DNA of 38,564 nt from a virus: IMG/VR virus record IMGVR_UViG_3300027736_000103, positions 1 through 38,564 of that record; one strand, written 5' to 3'. This document shows, piece after piece, positions 7,994 to 14,820 of this stretch. The position numbers and the translations under genes were made by a program. How positions within the stretch are numbered: the first letter of the stretch is position 1; each line of letters opens with the position of its first letter. The notes under the pieces were generated by a model, which ran no database searches, was not told where the DNA came from, and was given only the letters and a program-made list of their open reading frames with translations.

Positions 7994-8021
7994 AATATAA
8001 AAAAGATGTTGACGCTTTCAA
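7994..8021 (-). promoter_or_regulatory. candidate sigma70-like promoter for the terminase/late block
   Basis: On the minus strand TTGAAA (8021-8016) is followed after 16 bases by TATATT (7999-7994), within an A/T-rich intergenic stretch. The predicted start site lies about 16 bases before the small-terminase ATG. On the plus strand the same gap contains TTGACG (8009-8014), but no good -10 at the right spacing, so the plus-strand promoter is less clear. Confidence 0.5.
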
Positions 8022-8045
8022 GCCCTTTGGATTAGTCTCTCGCTT

Positions 8046-8306
8046 ATGAGAACACACACACAACTGACGGCCAACCTCCTTGAGGTTGGGAAACGATATT
8101 ACATGAAATCAAACGACACTTTTACCGAAGTGATCTGTGAGGAGATGATCGTGGTAGATCGTGGCTTTTACGGCCAGCCAATCTATCTCATCGCTCGTGC
8201 TTCCGATGGTGAGAAGTTTATGATTACCAGACTACGGAAGGATCACTTCGAGGATGCAAAGGGTCGGAGAGTTGGATTTGTTGAGTTCTCGGAAATTGTC
8301 TCTTAA
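8046..8306 (+). CDS. hypothetical protein, first gene of plus-strand block
   Basis: An 86-residue protein with no recognised family. It looks like a compact beta-rich domain (LLEVGKRYYMK, TFTEVICEEMIVVDRG, QPIYLIARASDGEKFMITRL). Divergent from the terminase operon, it leads a short plus-strand gene set that is probably expressed early. A perfect 8-bp hairpin (8071-8089) lies in its first codons. No ribosome site precedes the first ATG, so initiation may be leaderless, or may occur at the ATG at 8103. Confidence 0.7.
   Translation: MRTHTQLTANLLEVGKRYYMKSNDTFTEVICEEMIVVDRGFYGQPIYLIARASDGEKFMITRLRKDHFEDAKGRRVGFVEFSEIVS
8071..8089 (+). other. perfect short hairpin in 5' coding region
   Basis: CCAACCTC and GAGGTTGG pair perfectly around a 3-base loop, within codons about 9-15 of the first plus-strand gene. 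A hairpin this close to a start could limit translation from the first ATG and expose the second ATG at 8103. It could equally be chance. Confidence 0.3.
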
Positions 8307-8328
8307 CCAAAGAAAGGACACGCATAAA

Positions 8329-8616
8329 ATGGAAACAAACAACATCACAAAAAGAAGTGCTGGAATTAAAAAAGTATGGATCAATATAAAACATGATGAC
8401 TTCAGAGCAGAAGTCCAAGAATTACTTAAACCGGAAGATGGGAAAAGTTTTGTCGTTTGGGTTACTGATTATGTTGCCAATTCGTGGGAGGAGAAATTTG
8501 ATTCTCTTTCCGTGGCCATCGCAAGGGTTGGGTCTTATGTCAAGTGTTCGGAAAATCCGAATCACTGGATGCCCGAGCCTTGGGTTTTCTCTGAAAAGGT
8601 TTTAGAGATTCTATAG
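8329..8616 (+). CDS. hypothetical protein
   Basis: A 95-residue protein of no recognised family: a Lys-rich start (METNNITKRSAGIKKVWIN), then alternating strand and helix segments ending WVFSEKVLEIL. I chose the ATG at 8329 because an AGAAAGGA ribosome site sits seven to ten bases upstream, immediately after the stop of the previous gene. The leader resembles that of the gene at 8721 (both have AACCAAA followed by GAAAGGA), suggesting coordinated translation in the early block. Confidence 0.7.
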   Translation: METNNITKRSAGIKKVWINIKHDDFRAEVQELLKPEDGKSFVVWVTDYVANSWEEKFDSLSVAIARVGSYVKCSENPNHWMPEPWVFSEKVLEIL

Positions 8617-8633
8617 TAAAAAGCTAGGCGATC

Positions 8634-8670
8634 AGACCCCGAACACATCCGCAAAGGTGTGTTTCGGTCT
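8634..8670 (+). other. intergenic hairpin
   Basis: In the 104-base gap between two plus-strand genes, AGACC with AACACA pairs with TGTGTT with GGTCT around a 10-base loop, with a small internal bulge. No U-tract follows, so it is not a classical terminator. It could be an RNA-processing or attenuation element. Confidence 0.4.
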
Positions 8671-8720
8671 GGCCGATAGGCTGGAACAAAAGAAACCAAA
8701 AAGAAAGGAAACGACACACA

Positions 8721-9239
8721 ATGACAACAGAAACAATAGAAAACGACACAAGGAAAGAAAAAGCAGAAGCACGGAAAGCAATCCGTGAAGCAGTAAAGCA
8801 CCAAAAGAGAGTTGATGAAGTAAAGGAACAAGCACAGCTTGAGTCCTTAACCATCACGATCGAATGGAAAAAGAGTCGCACTTGGGGGGCAAATCCTCAC
8901 GCTACTGGTGAGGCGATAACCAAAGACGGATTTAGATTGGTTGGAACGGCAAAGGCCAGCGGTTGCGGATATTGCAAGCGGTCAACTGTTATCGCCGACC
9001 TTTTCAATCAATTCTTGCGTCATAAACTATATGACAAAAAAGTTTTAGCTCGTTTGGCGGTCAAAAAGCCTTACGGAATATCATTGCCAAATGATGATCA
9101 AAAATGGCTTCCTACTTTTGACGGAGGAATCGGCGAGGGCTGTTATCGTAAAATATCGGAAGCAATCGGCGGGACTTGGGAACTCATCACGCATACCGAC
9201 AGTGTGGAAGTTTACCAATACAAGGAGATCAAAAAATGA
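8721..9239 (+). CDS. conserved phage protein of unknown function
   Basis: A 172-residue protein with a charged coiled-coil N-terminus (residues about 8-42) and a compact domain beginning LTITIEWKKSRTWGANPHA, then VGTAKASGCGYCKRST and GGIGEGCYRKISEAIGGTW. I recall the SRTWGANPHA and GxASGCGY motifs from a family scattered in phages and bacterial mobile DNA without assigned function. Conserved Cys and aromatic residues suggest a folded binding domain. An AAAGAAAGGAAA ribosome site precedes the ATG. Its stop overlaps the next start (ATGA). Confidence 0.8.
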   Translation: MTTETIENDTRKEKAEARKAIREAVKHQKRVDEVKEQAQLESLTITIEWKKSRTWGANPHATGEAITKDGFRLVGTAKASGCGYCKRSTVIADLFNQFLRHKLYDKKVLARLAVKKPYGISLPNDDQKWLPTFDGGIGEGCYRKISEAIGGTWELITHTDSVEVYQYKEIKK

Positions 9240-9367
9240 TCTGCTTCTCCATTTACTCTCGATCCGGTTCTTTCGTCTGCCGTTTTGTGGAACGCAGCCG
9301 AGCCGAAATGTGGAGGAAGTTTCACGGCATCCAAGAATATGTAATCAGAAAGGAGGTGTGGGAATGA
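9236..9367 (+). CDS. small hypothetical protein, coupled
   Basis: A 43-residue protein (MICFSIYSRSGSFVCRFVER at the start, ending IRKEVWE). Its start shares ATGA with the preceding stop and has AAGGAG upstream; its stop shares ATGA with the next start. Such double coupling strongly argues that it is translated. No family or membrane segment is recognised. Confidence 0.65.
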   Translation: MICFSIYSRSGSFVCRFVERSRAEMWRKFHGIQEYVIRKEVWE

Positions 9368-9447
9368 ATGTTCCTTATATATTCGCAAACGGACTAGTTT
9401 GCGGGATCGTGCTTGCATCATTTGTGTTCTTCATGGGAAGGAAATAA
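9364..9447 (+). CDS. 27-residue single-pass membrane peptide
   Basis: A tiny protein made almost only of one hydrophobic helix (IFANGLVCGIVLASFVFFMG) with a basic end RK. A strong AGGAGGTG ribosome site lies five bases upstream of the ATG, better than most in this genome, and the start overlaps the previous stop (ATGA). Early membrane peptides of this sort in phages can affect superinfection or host membrane processes, but no function can be assigned. Confidence 0.6.
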   Translation: MNVPYIFANGLVCGIVLASFVFFMGRK

Positions 9448-9449
9448 TC

Positions 9450-9486
9450 CCTCCTCGTTCCACCTCGTAACGGAGGTGGGCGGAGG
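9450..9486 (+). terminator. GC-rich hairpin after the coupled trio
   Basis: Two bases after the stop, CCTCC then CCACCTC (9460-9466) pair with GAGGTGG (9473-9479) then GGAGG around a 6-base loop. The inner 7-bp stem is perfect and the outer stem adds five pairs. No U-run follows, so it may protect mRNA ends or attenuate transcription rather than terminate it cleanly. Confidence 0.45.
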
Positions 9487-9518
9487 ATGGATTCTGGCTC
9501 TCGCCTGGACATCCTAAT

Positions 9519-9576
9519 AAACGGCAGCGCAGCCATCAGCCGGTTGCGTCTTTACAACAAACGGCAGCATAGCCAT
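9519..9576 (+). repeat. two direct repeats with AAACGGCAGC core
   Basis: Two 18-base units (9519-9536 and 9559-9576) spaced 40 bases apart differ at two positions. The core AAACGG recurs at 9693, 9742 and 9761 in and after the following gene. The intergenic stretch 9448-9586 holds only the hairpin and these repeats. They could be iteron-like or protein-binding sites. Confidence 0.5.
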
Positions 9577-9586
9577 AAGGAGATCA

Positions 9587-9769
9587 ATGGACGAAAAAGA
9601 AGTCATAAGAGAATACTTTTCCCGCCTGGGGAAGAGGGGCGGGAGCGTTAAAGGTCCGACCAAGGCAAGGGCATTGTCCAGGGAACACTATCAAACGGTA
9701 GCCCAAGCACAGCGTGAGCGTTGGGATAAGTGGCGGCTTACAAACGGAAAGCCAGCCATCAAACGGTAG
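9587..9769 (+). CDS. small basic protein with GKRGG motif
   Basis: A 60-residue basic helical protein (REYFSRLGKRGGSVKGPTKA, then REHYQTVAQAQRERWDKW). The LGKRGG plus a later RxRW helix resembles a loose group of small phage and plasmid proteins with LGkkGGkar and AxxRW motifs, thought to bind DNA but poorly characterised. An AAGGAG ribosome site precedes the ATG. It is the last plus-strand gene of the block and converges on the minus-strand gene ending one base away. Confidence 0.7.
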   Translation: MDEKEVIREYFSRLGKRGGSVKGPTKARALSREHYQTVAQAQRERWDKWRLTNGKPAIKR

Positions 9770-9770
9770 C

Positions 9771-9971
9771 CTAGCGACCTATACTGCAACAGCAGGCTCG
9801 GTTGCCTAACGGCCTATTAATCGCTGGTAATGGCTCAACCTTAAACTTAACGCTATGCTCTGGCTGTCCTCTACTTACCTTGCCACCAAGACGCTTTCTA
9901 GGCCTATCCTGGCTCGATTTTAGGCTATCCTGATGCCTATTCTTGCCTTCCTTTACTGCCTTACGTCTCAT
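9771..9971 (-). CDS. small basic hypothetical protein
   Basis: A 66-codon frame with no recognised family, basic and low in hydrophobic residues, with Lys/Arg clusters and a Cys triplet near the end (RACCCSIGR). It starts inside the end of the preceding gene (overlap 11 bases) and stops one base from the convergent plus-strand gene. Location at the tail of the block supports coding weakly. The region is rich in short repeats, so it might be non-coding. Confidence 0.4.
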   Translation of the reverse strand: MRRKAVKEGKNRHQDSLKSSQDRPRKRLGGKVSRGQPEHSVKFKVEPLPAINRPLGNRACCCSIGR

Positions 9972-10206
9972 CTACCTCATCCACATCAAAGTCCTTGGGA
10001 ATCGAATCCTTGAGCGATTGTAGGTCCTTCTGATGCTTCCTAAAGAACAACGACAGCCTAGCCACAGCCAAGCTAATCTCCGCCCACTCAGTCTCGAACA
10101 CCTCGAAGCTACAATTGTTCTCCATGTCATTCACAAGCTGGCACAGCAAGCGGAGGACTGCATGCAACTGCGCATTCTCTGCGTGCAGCAGCCGGATATA
10201 CTGCAT
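9961..10206 (-). CDS. small coiled-coil protein
   Basis: About 81 residues, mostly one amphipathic helix (LLHAENAQLHAVLRLLCQLV, then helical to KDLQSLKDSI) with an acidic end DFDVDEVDET. No family is recognised. The frame is open up to a GTG at 10248, but a good extended -10 (TGCTACAAT) lies over that position. The ATG at 10206, with AGG seven bases upstream, is therefore the better start, and GTG at 10230 a leaderless alternative. It follows a structured leader region. Confidence 0.6.
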   Translation of the reverse strand: MQYIRLLHAENAQLHAVLRLLCQLVNDMENNCSFEVFETEWAEISLAVARLSLFFRKHQKDLQSLKDSIPKDFDVDEVDET

Positions 10207-10236
10207 CTTCAGCCTATCTGAGTCTTTCACCTGGTT

Positions 10237-10267
10237 ATTGTAGCACACTGGCTCGCACCCTTTTCAA
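10237..10267 (-). promoter_or_regulatory. candidate extended -10 promoter
   Basis: On the minus strand TGCTACAAT gives an extended -10 (TACAAT at 10242-10237), with TTGAAA (10267-10262) 19 bases upstream. The long spacer is tolerable for an extended -10 site. The start point near 10230 would serve the coiled-coil gene at 10206. Confidence 0.5.
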
Positions 10268-10285
10268 TTAAAAGTGAATCGCACT

Positions 10286-10350
10286 ACGGGAATGAGCGTA
10301 GCGGTAGGGGTAGGACGGACTAAGGAGTCCTACCTCTACATTCCCTCCGT
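10286..10350 (-). ncRNA. long hairpin in the intergenic leader
   Basis: A 13-base arm (10304-10316) pairs with 10327-10339 with one G-U wobble around a 10-base loop. The structure extends outward through GGGAATG/CATTCCC and ACGG/CCGT with an unpaired bulge. It fills much of the 207-base gap between the helicase and coiled-coil genes, just downstream of a possible promoter. It may be a regulatory leader, attenuator or processed small RNA. Function is unknown. Confidence 0.5.
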
Positions 10351-10360
10351 GATTGTCTTT

Positions 10361-10389
10361 CATATATATATATGAGTCTGAATGCTCAA
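10361..10389 (-). promoter_or_regulatory. candidate promoter upstream of the hairpin leader
   Basis: On the minus strand TTGAGC (10389-10384) is followed after 17 bases by TATATG (10366-10361), within an alternating AT palindrome. A predicted start near 10354 places the hairpin at the 5' end of the transcript. Next to it are two copies of AAATGACAG (10391-10410), eleven bases apart, which could bind a regulator. Confidence 0.35.
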
Positions 10390-10413
10390 TAAATGACAGC
10401 GAAATGACAGGAC

Positions 10414-11430
10414 CTAGAAAGTAACTTGGTTGGCAGTATATAAGCCGTTGTCTGATAGTATCTTGTTAGCTTTTGACAGCCTTTTAAGGTGGCGATAGAA
10501 AGTTGACTCAGATACTTCCAGCTTTTCCATGATGTGACGGCATAAATCTCCTGCCAGCCACTCCTTGCTACCCATCTCTGTCAGGAACCTTTTATCGTCA
10601 ACCGCCTTGTGTGCGCCTGGTTTCTTTAGCTTGTCGGGGTTAAGGCTGAAGTTCTGGCGGAACAATGGATATCCCCATTGGACTACGAAGGCATCCATAG
10701 GCGAGAAGTTGCGGAGCGTGACCTCGCAGGTGAAGGTGCGCTCATCCTCCTCGTGAGGTGTGAGAACGACAAGGCTATCGGGGTTACGCGCAAAAACACC
10801 TGACCCGCTGAACCTGTCAATGGCCTCGCTGCCACTCTTATTACCCTTGGAGAAGTGATGTGACAGGATGATTGACAGATTGTGGCGTGTCGCAAGATAT
10901 TCAAACTCGTTCATCAGCTCGCCCATATCTCCAGCGGAGTTTTCATCCCTGGAACCCATCAGCATGTAGTTTGGGTCGAGGATAATCGCTTTGTACCCTC
11001 TCCCCTCAATCTGCTTCTCGATCATGGGGCGGATTAGGGTTAGATCGGCAGCATGCCCTCGCAGGGTCCAAACATCAAAGTCATCGACCTTCCCTTCCAA
11101 TCCCTTCGCCTTGATTACATCCGCCAACCTGTTGCGGAAACTCCATTCTTGGATCTCGAAATTAATAAACAGCACCCTAGCCTGGTGCGTCTGCTGTCCC
11201 CACCAAGGCACACCGGCATGGAGCGACAAGGCAAGGTCAATCAGCGACCATGACTTGTAAGCCTTACTGCCTCCGCCAAGGAGCAACTTGCCACCTCGGT
11301 GCAACATCCCATCAATCAGAACCTGCGGCGCAGGCATGTCTTCACGCACCAACTCTGAATATGATTTGATCGGAGGCCATTCATCCACCGGCTTTGGTTT
11401 CAGTCCTAGTGCTACTGCTGGCTCAATCAT
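10414..11430 (-). CDS. RepA/DnaB-like AAA ATPase, probable replicative helicase
   Basis: A 338-residue RecA-fold ATPase. The Walker A-like loop GGGSKAYKSW is the variant typical of RepA-like phage and plasmid helicases. It is followed by RVLFINFEIQ, a Walker B strand AIILDPNYML, and the sensor-like IILSHHFSKG. The C-terminal 80 residues contain a winged-helix-like segment (MEKLEVSESTFYRHLKRLSK) that may load DNA. The ATG at 11430 is preceded by AAGGAGGGG, and its ATGA overlaps the primase stop. Pairing with the primase points to replication fork start-up. Confidence 0.85.
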   Translation of the reverse strand: MIEPAVALGLKPKPVDEWPPIKSYSELVREDMPAPQVLIDGMLHRGGKLLLGGGSKAYKSWSLIDLALSLHAGVPWWGQQTHQARVLFINFEIQEWSFRNRLADVIKAKGLEGKVDDFDVWTLRGHAADLTLIRPMIEKQIEGRGYKAIILDPNYMLMGSRDENSAGDMGELMNEFEYLATRHNLSIILSHHFSKGNKSGSEAIDRFSGSGVFARNPDSLVVLTPHEEDERTFTCEVTLRNFSPMDAFVVQWGYPLFRQNFSLNPDKLKKPGAHKAVDDKRFLTEMGSKEWLAGDLCRHIMEKLEVSESTFYRHLKRLSKANKILSDNGLYTANQVTF

Positions 11431-12431
11431 TTCCCCTCCTTGCAGAACCATAGAAGGCTCTGTGTTTTGTCTTCTCTTTTTGCCCCTGCCATCCTCACCG
11501 GCTGACTAGGCTTGAATGTTGCAGGATCGCATCCGAGCGGAACAAGAAAAGCTTTTAATTGGTTTTCCCACTCTTGCTTAACCGGACTCTCGAACCATCC
11601 GTGTAAACTCTTACCGGCTGTGTCAACGATTGCGTGCAACTTCATTCGGAATAAGTCGCGCATTAGCTGGAACACCGCGCCCATCTCCGGTTTGGTCAAT
11701 ACATCCGACTCCACGACTAAGTACCGGCGCACCTCCACGTTGTCATTAGCTCTGCTAATAGTTCCAGACTTGAACACGGCTCCGGTTGTAAACTGACCCA
11801 CTGGTTGCGTCAGCTTCATCCAATCCTCTACACGCTGAAAGTTCTTTGGATGGCTTCCGCTATCCTTGACCGCGCCTACCCACACAATGTCATCCGATTT
11901 AAACAGCGACAGAATCCCGTGGTAATCATTAAACCCATCCAACCCTTGCGGACTGCTCTCGTACATATCCGCTGGGTCCCAGCTATAGTGGGTCAAGTAC
12001 CTGGCCTTGTTCGACTCTGCAATCGTTCCGATCCTATCAATGATTTCACTTTCAGCATCCTTCTGGATTACCAATGGCCTTGGTATGCTTGACCCACCCG
12101 ACATAATATTTACCGGCCTGTATAACGGATCATCCAGAATCAACTTGCGCAGTTGCTTGTTTACCAAATCTCTGTGCGCAACGCATGAGGTATGCCAGCA
12201 GAACACGGTGGGAACGTTGTCAATGAAGACTGTGGTATCTCTCACCCTGGTGTGGCTGGTGTGGGTATGCTCCCCTGGACACTTGCACAGCCCGTGGTTC
12301 TCGGACTGCCAATCCACCGACCCGACTACTGATTCAGCTTTTGATTGCGCGTTCATATAAAAAACATCCGGCTTTGTTTCAAGTGGCGACACACATGGAG
12401 GCTCCAGCCGCAGGATCTCCCTGCGTACCAT
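11427..12431 (-). CDS. DNA primase-like protein with zinc-finger motif
   Basis: A 334-residue protein upstream of and coupled to the helicase. The N-terminal part has a possible CHC2-type zinc site (LCKCPGEHTH and FCWHTSC). The C-terminal part reads like archaeo-eukaryotic-type primases of phages: YLVVESDVL with acidic residues, then HAIVDTAGKSLHGWF and QPVRMAGAKR. It would make primers for host polymerase. The first ATG lies 53 bases inside the previous gene; ATG at 12356 is an alternative but neither has a strong ribosome site. The primase family is a motif-based call. Confidence 0.75.
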   Translation of the reverse strand: MVRREILRLEPPCVSPLETKPDVFYMNAQSKAESVVGSVDWQSENHGLCKCPGEHTHTSHTRVRDTTVFIDNVPTVFCWHTSCVAHRDLVNKQLRKLILDDPLYRPVNIMSGGSSIPRPLVIQKDAESEIIDRIGTIAESNKARYLTHYSWDPADMYESSPQGLDGFNDYHGILSLFKSDDIVWVGAVKDSGSHPKNFQRVEDWMKLTQPVGQFTTGAVFKSGTISRANDNVEVRRYLVVESDVLTKPEMGAVFQLMRDLFRMKLHAIVDTAGKSLHGWFESPVKQEWENQLKAFLVPLGCDPATFKPSQPVRMAGAKREDKTQSLLWFCKEGK

Positions 12432-13161
12432 TCGCCGGATTGTTTTCTAGTTTATGAAGTGACTCATAAAGTTTTGTGAGTTGGCTATAGTTGCACCTTG
12501 TGAACCGCTTGTCATCATCAAACATTTTCTCCCATTCGTTTTCATCAAGATCAGTTCCATATCTTTCAATTGTTTCAATAGATTTAGAATCTATTTTATA
12601 CCTAAAGTATCTATAAAAATTGCGCAATTGATGATCTGAAATCTGCTCCTTCAGCCTCGATACCTCAAGCATCTTCTCTGTATTAAGCAATTTCTTTTCA
12701 AGTTCTGTGATCTTGTATGCAAGCCTCCTTGCGTTCCCATGCTTATCTCCACCAATAGTTCGATTGCACTTACTAAGGTAGAACCATTTATTGTGATACT
12801 TGTCACCAACCCTAACTCCCGTCTTGCGTTTGGCGGATGCCTCTACTGCCGGAATAATCCAATACTCATTCAATGGTATTGATACGCATACGATAAAATC
12901 AACTTCCCTTGGGTCATAACTAGCTCGGCTAGTTGAGCATTTATGAACAAGTTTGGAAGTGTGGAATGATGAATATCCAGCAGAATATTTCTGCACAGTT
13001 GCCTTAACCTGGATTCTGTTGATTGACCTATGATCCCATGCGATCAGATCAACCCCGCAATCCACATCTGGTTCGGCTACGTCAAATCCTTTAAGCAGAA
13101 GTTCTGCCTTAACCTTCATCACGCCAGCCGCACCAATCTTTCGATTGGCGTTCTTATCCAT
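12379..13161 (-). CDS. PD-(D/E)XK nuclease-like protein with C-terminal extension
   Basis: A 260-residue protein. Residues about 8-60 match the PDDEXK_5-type endonuclease pattern: a helix with GAAGVMKVKAELLLKGFDV, then DCGVDLIAWD and RIQVKATVQ, giving the D and QxK catalytic set. A later strand carries VDFIVCVSIPLNEYWIIPA. The extension (about residues 150-250) is charged and helical. A paralog-like protein of 127 residues lies at 21553, lacking this extension. It overlaps the zinc-ribbon gene by eight bases. Roles in DNA repair, recombination or host DNA attack are possible. Confidence 0.75.
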   Translation of the reverse strand: MDKNANRKIGAAGVMKVKAELLLKGFDVAEPDVDCGVDLIAWDHRSINRIQVKATVQKYSAGYSSFHTSKLVHKCSTSRASYDPREVDFIVCVSIPLNEYWIIPAVEASAKRKTGVRVGDKYHNKWFYLSKCNRTIGGDKHGNARRLAYKITELEKKLLNTEKMLEVSRLKEQISDHQLRNFYRYFRYKIDSKSIETIERYGTDLDENEWEKMFDDDKRFTRCNYSQLTKLYESLHKLENNPANGTQGDPAAGASMCVAT

Positions 13162-13714
13162 TTGCCTCTATCCCCCGCCTCTCCTGCTCTGCCTTGATAG
13201 CAGCGTCAATCTTTTTGCATTCGGACATAGTGAAGAACTCATCCTTACACTCAGGGCATTGTGTTCTGGTTATGTTGGGTGCGGTGAAAGGCTCGCCGTT
13301 CAGTTTGCAAACCGAATCCATCTTGAGATCGCCAGTAAACTCAATCGTGTTTGACTTGCGACAAGTAGGGCATAGCTCTGCTGGCTTCTTTAATGCCTCC
13401 AATATCCTGTCAACCCTTTCTACTGATTGCCAGGGCAAAATGGTGTGTCTGCACCTAGGGCATCTTTCTAGGTCGAGGTCTTTAATAGTTTCCCCACCTA
13501 TGTGGTAGTCCTCGACTATTGCCTCGTAAGTTCCTTTCCAGCATTCTGCACACAAACCCTTCGGTGGTAGCATCCCATTCTCCATGGCAAGCTCGTCCAT
13601 GCCCTTAAGCATTCTATCCGAAATATCAGAAGGTCCGTCCTCAAGCCAACAATCATCTTGGGTTACGCAAAGCGTGTAGGTTTCCTCGCCCCAACGAAAC
13701 TTTACTTTGTTCAT
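13154..13714 (-). CDS. multi-zinc-ribbon protein
   Basis: A 186-residue protein with four CxxC knuckles: LCAECW, RCPRCRH, LCPTCRK and QCPECKD, likely folding into two or more zinc ribbons. A short beta-rich N-terminus precedes them (VKFRWGEETYTLCVTQ). Such proteins bind nucleic acids or other proteins. No catalytic domain is visible. It overlaps the glycosyltransferase stop by ATGA and the nuclease start by eight bases, so expression is probably linked. A transcription or translation regulator is possible, but not demonstrable here. Confidence 0.7.
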   Translation of the reverse strand: MNKVKFRWGEETYTLCVTQDDCWLEDGPSDISDRMLKGMDELAMENGMLPPKGLCAECWKGTYEAIVEDYHIGGETIKDLDLERCPRCRHTILPWQSVERVDRILEALKKPAELCPTCRKSNTIEFTGDLKMDSVCKLNGEPFTAPNITRTQCPECKDEFFTMSECKKIDAAIKAEQERRGIEANG

Positions 13715-14820
13715 TTCTTCTCCTCCAACTCCATCGCCTTCTTGCTCGCCTCAACAATATCCTCGGCTTTAATATTGCGGAGCGCATTGCACCACATCTG
13801 AGTCTTGGCTGTCTTGTTTGTCGCATCCTTGCACTTGGCCTGAGGCAATCCTGCATGCGGCCTGCATGGGGCATGAGGACATACTTCCGGCTTAAACACC
13901 GACACGTTCAGAGGGTAGAATTGCATTCTGTCAATTGGATCATACGATCCCCACAGCGACACGCACGGCGTATTAAGTCCGGCAGCGATGTGGTTTACAG
14001 AACTATCCGGTGCCACCACAAAGTCTGCGTTGGCCACGATAGGGAACAGCGAGCGGATCGCCTTGGTCGTATTGAACAAGTCAATGACTCTCGGATGATC
14101 GACATGAAAATTGTTGCTATTGTCCAGCCCAATAATCACGGCATGATGTTCGGGGAAAGCTTCCAGCAATGCTAGGACTGCATCCTGCCCCATCTTGGGT
14201 GGGTAGGTGCGAGTAGGTCCGGACGATGAAACGTGGTAGGCAAAATACTTCTCTGGTAACGGCCATTTGCCTAAAGCCTTGATCTCTTCATGGTCTGGTT
14301 CGATTAGGTGAAGCATGGGCTTGCAATACTTCGCCATCGTCTTCTCATCCCACACGCCCATCCACTCGTAGATCCGCTTGTAGCAATTGCCAGGACCAGT
14401 TCCGAGTTTCGTTTCCCCAACCTGACCGCTGAACAAATCGTCCGTGGGTAGGTGCGCATCGTATGAATCCCAAGCCTCTAGGGTGCATGGCAGCGGGTAA
14501 AGCTTTGCGCCTAGTCCTGCATAGAGCGGAAGGTTCCTAGCCGGTGCGTAAACATCGACTATCCCGCCAGACTCCTGCACCAAGTAGTTTACGAATGCAG
14601 TTGCGATCACGGCATCCCCAATCGCTCCAGCCCGATACACAGCTGTCGCTCCGCCTGTTGATCTGCCCTTATAGTACGGCTTGATCTTGTGTGGGCATGG
14701 GATTGAATCTAACCATATCCCACCGGTCAATTCATCTGGAATGACGTAGGTATTGCGAACATGAAGAAGGTTATCATCCACCTTGTGGATTGAATTGGTT
14801 TGGTTTGTCCATAGTTTCAT
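13711..14820 (-). CDS. glycosyltransferase family 9-like (heptosyltransferase-like)
   Basis: A 369-residue GT-B fold enzyme. The N-terminal GAIGDAVIATAFVNYLVQES is the classic start of the ADP-heptose:LPS heptosyltransferase family. The C-terminal half has ADFVVAPDSSVNHIAAGLN and CVSLWGSYDPIDR, the family's sugar-nucleotide site. About 60 residues precede the N-terminal motif, longer than in typical heptosyltransferases. In a phage it could alter host LPS to block superinfection, or glycosylate phage components. It is coupled by ATGA to the methyltransferase upstream. Family is confident; donor and acceptor are not. Confidence 0.85.
   Translation of the reverse strand: MKLWTNQTNSIHKVDDNLLHVRNTYVIPDELTGGIWLDSIPCPHKIKPYYKGRSTGGATAVYRAGAIGDAVIATAFVNYLVQESGGIVDVYAPARNLPLYAGLGAKLYPLPCTLEAWDSYDAHLPTDDLFSGQVGETKLGTGPGNCYKRIYEWMGVWDEKTMAKYCKPMLHLIEPDHEEIKALGKWPLPEKYFAYHVSSSGPTRTYPPKMGQDAVLALLEAFPEHHAVIIGLDNSNNFHVDHPRVIDLFNTTKAIRSLFPIVANADFVVAPDSSVNHIAAGLNTPCVSLWGSYDPIDRMQFYPLNVSVFKPEVCPHAPCRPHAGLPQAKCKDATNKTAKTQMWCNALRNIKAEDIVEASKKAMELEEKK

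Noticed and set aside
8562-8881. Cys/Phe-rich minus-strand frames
   Set aside because: Antisense to an AGAAAGG-rich leader and Lys-rich coding region, which produces Phe/Leu/Cys-rich shadows.
9519-9770. Possible CRISPR-like array from AAACGG repeats
   Set aside because: Repeat units are short, imperfect, irregularly spaced and partly inside a coding gene.
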